Shown here one piece after another: positions 10,305 to 20,506 of a stretch of 64,000 nucleotides of DNA. The number at the start of each line of letters is the position of its first letter. Position 1 is the first letter of the stretch. This DNA is from Bryum argenteum (lineage: Eukaryota > Streptophyta > Bryopsida > Bryales > Bryaceae), in NCBI GenBank assembly GCA_037043015.1, contig CM073326.1, forward strand, positions 6,421,845 to 6,485,844, read 5' to 3'. The translations under genes and the position numbers were made by a program. The notes beneath the pieces are model-generated. The model made no database searches. It worked only from the letters and a program-made list of their open reading frames with translations, and was not told where the DNA came from.

Positions 10305-12089
10305 TTAGTGCAAGAGATAAAATACAAGAGCTTCCTCTCCCAAGTCTAGCCAAGCTGGACAAGTGCTCGGGCTAAAAAGAAAGAAAGAGAAAAAAGAGTG
10401 TAGGAACCCTTACCAAACGGGACACAACTCTAAACTAATGAGGATTCTAAGGACTGCCATTGGAGATAGGTGTCCTTCGAAGTTGCAAGCTCTCTTTTAA
10501 TGCACCAATTTCCTCAAAATTGAGCTAAGAGCGCTTCTTCCTTCTTGGGAGACTTTGCACATGCTTTCAATGTTTTGAGTCAAGCCACTCTTCTATGATT
10601 AATCAAACTCGTCCACGGTAGTCATGGATTTTTGGAACACTTCTTATGCAAAATGTATAAAGTAAGGAAGAGGCACCTACAACCGTTCATCACATTTTCA
10701 TAGTTACAAAAATATTGTAGTATTCTATAAATTTTATTCTTTTGAACCAATCAATGTAATTATCAATAATATTATTTGATTAACAAGTGTTAAGTAAAAC
10801 TACATTAAAATTGGTATATTGTTCTTAACTACATATGACTTGTGGTAGTACCCTTTTTGGGTTACAAGTACATCATATAAATACCTTAGTCTAACCAACA
10901 CCAAAGAGGATTACATATAAAATCGAATGTTCTACATTAGCTTTATGAACAAGTAGAAAAGTGGTTTGAGTATGCACAGGAGTACATCCATAATGGCGAT
11001 TTACACCCACCTTGGAAGTATTCATTGGTATAGTATTGAATCTACTTTTCTACTAGTGATGGTATTTTATAAATTATGTCCAAAATTAAATAAGAATATG
11101 CCATTTTGAACATGATTTTGTTTACAATAACAAAATTTATGTCAAGTTCTTATCAAGACTATCATGAGTGTACTTCCTTAGTTCTACAAGCTCACTTTTT
11201 AATAAATTGTTAATTGGTCCAAATGGAGGTTGAGTATCTTCTTGAAGATTAATAGCACAATCATACGACTGTTGTTTTGGAATTATGTGTAGAAGAGTTC
11301 TTATCTGAGAGGAATATATGAATAAAGTCCTAGTGAGGATCTTCATATGGAAGGTGTCATGCGTCTAGCTTTTTTATTTGACTAATGTCACATGTTAATA
11401 TGTAAAATTGTTCAATTCTTAAACCCAACTCAAGACACTCTAGACTTATTCATTAATTTCTGAAACCACTTACTCTCGTAATAAACCTATAGTACATTGG
11501 ACATTTTATAATCAGTCTTTAACTTGGTCAAATTGACAAATCTCATAGGTTCATTTGTATTTTATGGTCAAGTGGACGGGATAATACAGTCAAATTGACA
11601 TCATGTACTTAAAGCCTTGAGTCAAATTGACTACTCTCTCACTCATCTAATACATGAGTTTCAAGGATAGAAGACTTATTACAGTGTGCTTCAATCCTTC
11701 TTAATTGATTCTTCAATTCTCGTTCATTTTCACCCTCATCATTCTGATTTCCATGTGTGCAAAGCACTCTTAAGATGATGTTCTTATAAGTAGGGGTTAG
11801 ATGACTATAGGAATATAATGTTAGAATGATCAAGCCTTAGACTCCTTAAAAAGAATTAGGCAGCCTTTTAAGAATACCTTTACTAAAAGTACTTATTTTC
11901 AATACTTGAAGTTAGCTAGACTCCAAGTACACCTTCATATTGCTAGTCAACATTATCTTCTCTTCTTTAGAAGATATCCATGTATACTCTCTAATATTCA
12001 CTTCTTTAAAATTAGATTCTTATCTAGTTCTAAGAGTAATGATTAATAGTGAAGGATCCTTTTTAATCCTCTCACTAAGTGCACTATAC
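10305..12089. other. AT-rich intergenic DNA
   Basis: No gene or structured RNA recognised. Short minus-strand frames at 11137-11346 and 11639-11833 have no family resemblance. Confidence 0.5.
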
Positions 12090-12093
12090 TTAA

Positions 12094-13009
12094 CCCTTTC
12101 ATGACCACTCATGTTTTGAAAGTTGAGGTTTTTTTGAGGTGTCAGGATGTATTTTGGTATGCATCGAACAAATGAAGGGTCAAAATTAAGATCCGACCGT
12201 ATAAATGTGTAGTGAACTTCATATACATGCTAGTGGCCAAACATGGGTCAGATCTACTGTATGAACTAGAGTATTATGATGTTCCGAGTCAAGTGTAGTA
12301 CATAGCGTATACATGACCTCAAAGCTTTTTACTAGAATTAGAGACCAGAATATCCAGATTTGGACAAAACACATGCGGTCAATATTGTACAGAGTTTAAA
12401 GATCTATCCAACATCACCATGAGCGTTGCATTTCGAGCATTTATGAAACTTAAATTGTGAAAAGAGACCAAGAACCCAGTTCCTTGTATACGGTAGCGTA
12501 CGAGAAATACATGGGATATCGTAGCAAATATGGTCAGATTGAAAAATCAGACATGGTCACATTCATAAGACGCCGAGCCTTGACGTAGAATCAGTGTGCA
12601 AACAACATGTGGTTGATTCTTTTTGGGGAGGATTTCAGGTTGTACAAACGTATACGCTTTGATAGACGGTGTTGGGTTGCCAAAAGAAATCAACTCTTCT
12701 TTTGTCAATGGAGCCAACTTCCCAAGGGACCCTTAGAATTGGTGTCATTTGTCCTCGACAGTCGTATTTCCTGAATCTTTCTCACTTCTTTCTAGACCAG
12801 CTATCGTATCGCATACTCATCACCATGTATAGACAGCTCTACCAGGCGGAGTACGAGTCCAAATGCATCGTTGTTTTGTGTAGTAGATCCAGTACACACT
12901 CCTCTTCCGGCGTTGTTCTCTAACATTTTGCTCTTTCTACAGAGATTCTACTCAATCATGGAATAACCACACTTCATCGACCATATTTGGTTGATTGGTC
13001 ATGAAAGGG
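12094..13009. mobile_element. piggyBac-like TTAA element, 916 bp, non-autonomous
   Basis: A perfect 14-bp terminal inverted repeat, CCCTTTCATGACCA, lies at both ends. TTAA flanks it exactly at 12090-12093 and 13010-13013. TTAA targets with CCC-starting termini are the known signature of piggyBac transposons. Inside there is only one modest frame (84 codons at 12669-12923) with no transposase motif, so mobilisation would need an enzyme encoded elsewhere. Confidence 0.75.
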
Positions 13010-13013
13010 TTAA

Positions 13014-13977
13014 TACAATATCTGATGCCTCACACTGAAAATGCTCTTTCACCTATAAGTGTCCTCTCCAATCCAATCGGCTTCTTAATATATTCACACT
13101 TTCTCCTTACAATATCTTCTATTGTGTATTTGTATCAACCTACATATGTGAGTGCTATTTCACATTCAATATTAAGATCCTCATAGAATTGCTATGAATA
13201 TATTAAGTTAATAAGAAAATTCTACATGTATATATAAGTATTTCATCTAGTTGATATTTATTATTATAAATTCAATAAACCATTATGAATGCCTAAAACA
13301 AATGAAAGTTGATTTTAAGAATTGAAGTCTCTTGCTTCAACTAATCCTTCTTTGGCATCCCCATTCGGAATTCAACTTCTTATTACTCCCGGAGTAATAG
13401 GATTACTCATACACTCAAACAATCAAACTACAAACAATTTTAAAACATAAAATATGAAGTGTAGATTACAGTTTTTTGAAGTAGAATACACGGAGAGAAG
13501 GTGTATACAAGAATGACCTTGTCATTCTTACCTCTTATCTCTCTTATATAGAAAGGCACTTAAATGTGTCTTTATAGATCTACCTTTCCACTACTTAAGT
13601 TGTATTCAATCTTTTATACAACTTCTTTTCTATTCTAATTGATCTTCTTAAAGTCTTTTCACATTCTATCTAGCTATTGTGTCTAATTAAAGCTCCTTCT
13701 TTACCACAGTATGTCAACATTTTTCTCTTCAAATACATATGTAAAATATTCTTATTGAATAAGAATATTTTTGCCTTATTTAGAATTTTCCTTTACTGGT
13801 AAGCATAAATTGCAAAAATTGTCGCTTCTTCAGCTACATGTAGAAATGCTAAAGCTCCTACCATGAAAGGCTTTTAACATTTGTTCCCATTATGAATTTT
13901 ATTATTTTAATTTTTACATAGACACCTTCTATATTTATTTTGCCATGGATTCCTTTTTGAGAAATCATTCTCATTTT
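13014..13977. other. AT-rich DNA next to the decayed retroelement
   Basis: No gene recognised. A 16-bp palindrome (ATTACTCCCGGAGTAAT-type) lies at 13382-13398. The region may be decayed retroelement sequence downstream of the pol fragment, but I see no RT motifs. Confidence 0.4.
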
Positions 13978-14411
13978 TTAGGGAGGTCTTAAAATGTTGC
14001 AACTTTCTAGAAAATTTTGGTTCTCTCTTTTCCAATCTATTTCAGGAATAAAAACTTCTAAACAATTTTGTCCTAAAATCACATGATTCTTTGGTGATTG
14101 AATGATATTGAAAGAAACCTTACCAAAAGAATTCTTTGAACTAATATCCAATGGCATAAATGCATAGGTTACCATTCCAAATTTAGTTGTCCTACCATCA
14201 ACAACTTTACTGTGCTCGTTTATTTTTATGCATTATGGGCAATTTATACTTTTTAACAAATTTAATATCCATAAAAGAATCACTAGCTCCAAAGCCTATT
14301 CAAGCATTAGCATAAATTGTGTTTGTTTGGTTAACTTGTGTTTTCAACTTGGTTCCTCTAATATCATATTGAGTTGGCTTTTTAGGACAATTTGTGAGCT
14401 TGTGATCTTAA

Positions 14412-14804
14412 CCCTTAAACGCCCAAGGTGACCCGAGGGGTCCTTTTCCAACAGAATCTCCTATGTAGCTCTCAATGTACTCAACTTTTCACTTGTATTT
14501 TGATGTCAAACTGGTCACCTTCTTGTGATGCATTCAAAAAGTGAAATTTTACAAATCAAATCACAATTTTTATGAATGATTTTGTGCTTTGAAAGGATTG
14601 TGGTAGGTAGGTTGGGGTTGTACATAACCTTGTAGGAGGTTGCAAGCTCATCATTGATTGGTCCATTCATGATGCCCAAGTTCAAAAAGTGCACTATTCA
14701 TGATGCCCAAGTTCAAAAAGTGCACTATTCATGATGCCCAAGTTCAAAAGATGTTGTGATCCAATTTTGGGCTGCCTGTTTTAGACCCCATGGGCGTTTA
14801 AGGG
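14412..14804. mobile_element. piggyBac-like TTAA element, 393 bp, inside the gag-pol relic
   Basis: A perfect 14-bp terminal inverted repeat, CCCTTAAACGCCCA, with TTAA at both flanks (14408-14411 and 14805-14808). It splits the zinc-knuckle region of the surrounding retroelement relic, showing it arrived after that element. It has no coding capacity. Confidence 0.8.
14668..14753. repeat. 31-bp tandem repeat inside the 393-bp TTAA element
   Basis: CATGATGCCCAAGTTCAAAA starts at 14668, 14699 and 14730, exactly 31 bp apart. The first two units are identical and the third is partial. Confidence 0.95.
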
Positions 14805-15260
14805 TTAACTTCCACATTAAACATACAACCCCCCCTTTTTATGCTCTATTTTCTCATGTGATAACGGATCCTTGATTTGAGTTAAATCAATTTGCATAGA
14901 ATCGCATACTTCACATCATTGAATTGAGTATTTGAAGGTGATGTTGATGATGCTACTACCGCTACATGATTAAATAAACTACTCATTTTTTCTTGCCTTC
15001 TTGAAAACAACCTATCATCACATTAAACAACTTGCGTGATGACCGTAGATAGCATCATTCAAGGTAGGTAACGAATCTTTTACATCTTCACGTAATTGAC
15101 ATTGAAATTGACAAATAAGAGCCATTTCCCAACTAGATGAAATTAATAATAATCACAAAATAATTGGGAAATGATTTTCTTATCTACTTGCCCAAAACAA
15201 GCCATAAATTCTTCCATAAATCCTTCAAAATTGTATAATAACGATGAGTTTTCTTCTAAA

Positions 15261-16906
15261 ATAGGAGAAAATCAATACAAAGCACTGCAAGAGAAATGTC
15301 CCAACTAACCCAAACTGTGAGTCGACGTGCGCATAACAAAATGGTTCCATGAACATAAATAATCGGACTTGATTTGCACAACCTCAAAATTAAGTACGAT
15401 CACCTTTAAATTTAGGTTCTTTGTAATTTGTCCTTTTAGATGTTGTAGGGTCAATTTTTTCTTAAAATCCATTTTCCTTGTAAGGGATTGGAACCGATTG
15501 ACTTTCTTGAATTTTTTTTATAGTTTCACAAAGCTGTCCAATTTCTATTTCCAATTCTTCTACATATGCCTATTTGGTTGCAAATTGATTGTCTTCATTT
15601 GCCACCTTCACAAACAAGCAATTAGTCTTGTCAAACTATGAAGAACAAAAAATCATTAAATGAAATTAATAATAATCACAAAATTGAGAGAAGATTTCGA
15701 CATGATATGCATAGAAGGAGTTGACAGAACTAATTGTCTTGTTAACAATCCTTGCATTTAGTTTTTCACAAGATGTAACTTTGAAAACTAATTCAAAACC
15801 TAAAATTATTCTTAAACTAAACCGAAATCTGATCTTGGACTAATCTAAAAGTTTTCGTGACACATAGGAAGGCAGGAGGTGCATCTTCATAAAAGCAATG
15901 AGTAATATCATCTATGTGTAAATTTTTAATCATATCAATAAAAAAACAGAAATATTTTTAGCAGCTTATATATATAGTCTCTTTAGCCTAGTACAATTTT
16001 TCTTTAGTTCTTCTCTTGTTTGCAAGAACTGGTATCCAAAAGCACACACATGGATAGATATAGGGATAGAGACAAGGATACCAAGCAACATACAAATTAC
16101 CGCAACTTCAGCAATGAAATCCCTCCGATTAACATTCCAGAAACCCATATTTTGTTCAAGTAGAAAATCAAAAGACAATAAAGTGAACTTGCGGACGGAC
16201 CTCAATCTTCCCATACACTTTTTCTACAAGCTTCTAAACCAAAGGGTGAGAATTCGAGTACCATTGAATGCCCATCTTCGAGTACTAGCTCTCCCTCATG
16301 GTTCACCCACATGGTTTGTTCACGCAATGTAAGGCTTAGTTCACACGATCAAATAATAGCTTCCTAATCACACCGCCACAATCGACCGGACCTTGCCTGA
16401 ATCATCCTCCTTATGACAACATTCTCGATGTCGCCACTCTTAAGTTTGTCGAATGATCCACGGTGATAGCCACGTCCTAGTCCAACTAAATTGGGGCAAA
16501 TCAGTCTCACATCAAGTTGGTCGCCAATGGTGATATTACTAACCCCTCTCGAGGTGAATACAATGGTAATTCCTAGCGTATCACTAGGAATACCCAACAC
16601 GATATCTCCTCAAAGGGTTTTGAGGTACCCATACAACAAGGTCTAAGGACCCTACCCCATAGTTGGGTAGACTATCATGTCGCCACATCATGTCAATGTC
16701 ACTTGGTCTACCACCATAGCCTTAAAATGAATGGAGGAATGTTTTCTGGGGATACACTTCCTTGATGGGTCAATGTCAAGATGAATGACAATTACAGCAT
16801 GCATGCAGTGAGTAGAGGAGTGTCGCCTTACTTGAAGAATAAGCTCTCTACTCGAATTTTTTAAAATGAAGTTTTTGTGTATGTAAATTTTAGGTTTTAT
16901 GTATTT
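15261..16906. other. AT-rich intergenic DNA
   Basis: No gene recognised. ATGAAATTAATAATAATCAC occurs at about 15138 and again at about 15660, a direct repeat around 520 bp apart that may mark old retroelement structure. Short minus-strand frames at 15966-16214 and 16364-16600 show no known domain. Confidence 0.45.
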
Positions 16907-16910
16907 TTAA

Positions 16911-17750
16911 CCCATGAAGGAAAGTGGTCTCAAAACTGCCCTCTTTTTATGCAAGATGTAAATTTTCAATTTTTGACAAGTTTAGAAGTATGTAACGGTA
17001 GGATCTAGTATCTGACTTGTATATGTGTAGGTGCAAAAAAATCTTAGATACATATTCCTCATCATTTGTGAAATCGTAATGTTTAAAGATGATTTTTTTT
17101 TTAAAAAATATATTAAAAAAATAAATTACTTGTTGCAAATAGAAATTGAAGTTTTTCATGAGCCCATGAAACCAATTTCAAAGGTAAATATGAAATGAGG
17201 CTTTTAAAATTCTTGCGTTGAGGTGAGTTAGGAACATGTCCGTGCAATTTTTACCCTCATGCAACCTAAAATAGTCTAAAGAATTGCTTGAATTTTCACA
17301 TATAGGTATGCTAAAATTCAAATACAAAGGCCGGTTCTTGAAAATAAAAGTGGCATGTAAGGAATAATTGCATTGAAGATTCAAACAATGAGAACATGCC
17401 TTAGAACCTCCTTCACATGTCCAAAAAACAAAACTTGAAGGGAAAAAATTTGTCGGTTTTTGGTGATTTTTTAAAATTTCTGCAATCTTATTGGTCTTGG
17501 GCATATTTGAGCCTAAGCACAGACAATTGGACAAATTTTTAAAGTTTCTGCAATCTTATTGGTTTTGGGCTACTACAACCCTTTATAAGAAATAAAATCT
17601 CTTGCTCATGTAAGAGCATCCCTAGTACACATTCAAGTCAATAGATCTATAAATCCCAAAATGGGATCTTAAAATTTTGGTCAGATTTTCAGGTATAAAA
17701 TTTTAAGAAAAATGAGTTTTCTGGCTAAAATATCCTGGGACGTTTAGGGG
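16911..17750. mobile_element. TTAA-element family member A, 840 bp
   Basis: It is homologous over most of its length, in the same orientation, to 43500-44341. Shared blocks include ACAAAGGCCGGT (17324, 43921) and CAAAAAACAAAACTTGAA (17422, 44018). The left end CCCATGAAGG follows TTAA at 16907-16910. The right end GACGTTTAGGGG is followed by TTTAA. The inverted repeats are weak, so the boundaries rest mainly on the near-equal length of the two copies. Confidence 0.6.
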
Positions 17751-18769
17751 TTTAATAGCATGTCAATTCATTATCTAATTTTTATTTCTTTTTATAAGTG
17801 AATAAAATCCAAAGAGCTTAGTGTGAAACTAACTCTTTTGGAAAAAGGAGTCATGGTATAGGAGATATGAATCATTTTAGAGTTTAAAACCCAAGTTGGG
17901 TAGTAAATAACTTTTTATGTTTAAGAATTATTTTTGGTAATAAGTTCATAACCATATCCCTATTTAAATATCCAAGTAACCCAAGTTGAGACATTTACAA
18001 ATTTTACAAGGATAAGCCTCAAAATTTATAGGAGAAAGCATTAAATTTTTTAGTAATTTTACATTTAATTTTTGTTTCAAAACTTGTCAAGATTTGAGAC
18101 TTAGTTAGAAATTTCTCATAATAAACAAAAATGAATTCATATACTTGTAAAGGCACCTAATCTTGGTCCAGTTCTTTGTTAGATGGATATATCAAATGCG
18201 ATGTAAGTTTTACCAGATTGTCACTATTATAGCTTCTTTTGTAAACAATCTAAATGATGATTCAAAAAGCATAATATGTTTTCAAAATTTGGGTGTGCAT
18301 ACTCAACTCAGTTATCTTCAAAGAGAAATATATAAGCAAAATATTTCTTGCTAACAATCATCAAGTCCCCCTTTGCACAAAGTAGACGATTTTTTTCAAA
18401 CAATGCCCAAAGAAAGTTTTGAATCAACTTTGAACAATAGGATCTCCCAAAGTTTGCAAATTCAAGAATCAAAGTTTGACATCATACTTTTAAAAGTAGA
18501 TAGCTCAAAGATCCTACACTTGAAAATTTCAAGGAACCCTTGCATAAAGATATGATCCAAACCCCATTTGTGCAAAGTGGTAAATAATTGCACTTTTGGA
18601 GTTTTGAGTTTTCAAAATCATTAGGAATTTTAGGAGTTGTGCACCATTGGGCCATAAGAGTAATAATATAGGTGGTCTCTCAAGAACTCCCGACGGTGTA
18701 TTCTACTTATTCTTAACACTATATTTACACTATTCTTGATATTAAGGTTACCGAAGTATAGAAATATTC
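17751..18769. other. AT-rich intergenic DNA
   Basis: Two short plus-strand frames (18163-18354, 18373-18555) lack any recognisable family. No RNA genes or strong repeats. Confidence 0.45.
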
Positions 18770-19570
18770 TTGTATTTTCAAGTTTCTGCTACAAACTTCT
18801 GGCTAAATTTGTACTTACTTACAGATTATTTTTCATACTTGTAAATACATGTTAAGGGGGATTTCTAAGTGCCTCCTTAACGAATCTAATTTAGACTTCT
18901 ACTTCGACTTTGTCGGATTAATTAAATAAAGATAGAAAACAATAAGAAATTGCAATTACTACTTGACCCTTCTTAGGTCGAGGTACATTCGACTTAGAAT
19001 GTCAAGTAAGGTCGAATAGTGGAAGCTCCGCTCCAAAGGAAGATTACTTCTATCAACAACGGCCGCACGACAGAGGAAGTCGACTGACTGACATATACAA
19101 ACACTACAAAATGGAAGGAAAGAAGATCGACAAGAAAGAAGGGTATACTAGAAAAAAGAAAGTGTATAGCTAGCAACACTTTCGTATAGCAAAGTGTGGT
19201 ACACATAGTCGGCTCGTTCTGACTAAATGTGAGATCTAGGTGATCATGATGGTCAGCCAACGTGAAGTGCCACATCGGCCCAATAATTGAGGTGCAAAAG
19301 TAAATCCAAGACTCTAATTGTGATAGATAGATAACTGACATGTAACTCTAGTGGGTATCGCCTGCCGGGTCTATACCTATCGAGTATATAATAAACTAAA
19401 AATAGACAAGGGTATCTACTACGAATATTCCCCTTGCAATACCTATGATCAAAATGTTCTAAATACTCTAAAAGTACAAAAAACTTGTATGTATGTGAAA
19501 GATTCTTAGAACAAGTACAACATATTCTCTGTACTCCGATACCCATGCTTGAAATGGGTTTGAAGTTTTG
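18770..19570 (+). repeat. Dispersed repeat related to 9290-9550, apparently split by an insert
   Basis: The left homologous segment is about 18770-18855 and the right about 19440-19570. In the inverted relative at 9290-9550 the same two segments are adjacent. About 580 bp between them (18856-19440) therefore looks inserted, but I could not define clean insert termini. Confidence 0.5.
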
Positions 19571-19813
19571 TTTTTTTAAAGAGATGTTTTCCAAAGTGCT
19601 TGTACGCGAGTTTCAATTTTCAATCTTTACAAACATGTACTGCCCAAATAAACAGTAGGTAAGACCTACTCTTATAAAAAAGTAATAAAGGATTTTCACA
19701 CATTTAAAATAAGGCATTGAAGGCGCAATAATAGGGAGAGAACTAGTAACAGCGCATGGATGAAATGGAGGGACCGTAAGTAGGTAGACCCATCTCTGCC
19801 GCCCACTCAGCGG

Positions 19814-19848
19814 TACGTCAGCATGACCAATAAAGGCTCACCACGTGG
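19814..19848. promoter_or_regulatory. Promoter motif cluster upstream of the TGA gene: TGACG-type, CCAAT and G-box
   Basis: TACGTCA (reverse of TGACGTA) at 19814-19820, CCAAT at 19827-19831, and the palindromic G-box CCACGTGG at 19841-19848. TGACG is the core bound by TGA bZIP proteins, which suggests possible autoregulation; this is inference from motif only. Confidence 0.5.
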
Positions 19849-20311
19849 ACTCCGAGAGCCACGGGCTCACACCCGCCTACGCCATCGCCCCCGTCACCAT
19901 CCGCCTTCTCGAAGTCCCGCCGCTGCCCGCAACCAGTAGGCGTCGTTCCAGGGCAGCGGGAAGCGGGCAGCAAGAAAAAAGAGTCAACCGCAGCGCATTT
20001 GACTGTCAGATAGCGATGCTTCGCTGGGACTATCGTCATCTCTTCGCTTCGGTTTCGATTGTGGCCATTCCTGGTTTTTTGTTTGTCCGATCGAGCCCCC
20101 TCCTTGCATTGCATCATCTCTCGCGTTACCTTCGTTTGTCCTGGTTATTTTGAGCTCTCTCACTCGCAAAACGGCCTCCGTTCGAGCGGGCAGTGGCCTT
20201 TTTCCTCCGCTTTTAGTGCAGGATTTGGTGCGCTCTGTTAGTCATCTTTTTCGTTCGTTCTCCTCGCTAATAATCCACCAGCACCAAGGGTTTGCTTGCT
20301 GGCTGGCGGTG

Positions 20312-20318
20312 TGACGTC
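20312..20318 (+). promoter_or_regulatory. TGACGTC motif near the TGA gene start
   Basis: A full TGACGTC core lies about 190 bp upstream of the start codon, in the GC-richer presumed 5' UTR or proximal promoter. It matches the as-1/TGA-box core. Confidence 0.4.
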
Positions 20319-20506
20319 TGTGTGAGGTCTGCCAGATTCGCTTCGCTTTGCTTAGAGTGTGTGAGCTGAACGCTTGTCCTCGGTCGGCGATGGTGATGGT
20401 TGTGCGCCTCCGATACTCCCTGCAACGGGATTATGGATTCTCTTGAGTTGTTGAATGCGGAGATCTGCTTCCAGAATTTGTGATTTGGCTTGGGTAGGAT
20501 AGCAGA

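Larger units (their letters stand above)
13978..15260 (-). pseudogene. Decayed Ty3/Gypsy-like gag-pol remnant, interrupted by a TTAA element
   Basis: Reading the minus strand from high to low coordinates: a gag-like frame (NFEGFMEEFMACFGQVDK, about 15180-15235), remains of a CCHC zinc knuckle on either side of the insertion at 14412-14804 (CG before it, DHKLTNCPKKPTQYD after it), and a retropepsin-like block with GASDSFMDIKFVKKYKLP (about 14245-14300). Then comes an intact 65-codon frame (13978-14175) ending NHVILGQNCLEVFIPEIDW, which resembles the LG...W...PxIDW block between protease and reverse transcriptase in Ty3/Gypsy elements. Frameshifts and stops break every join and the catalytic DSG is changed (GFG), so this is a relic. 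The family call is from motif order, not alignment. Confidence 0.6.
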
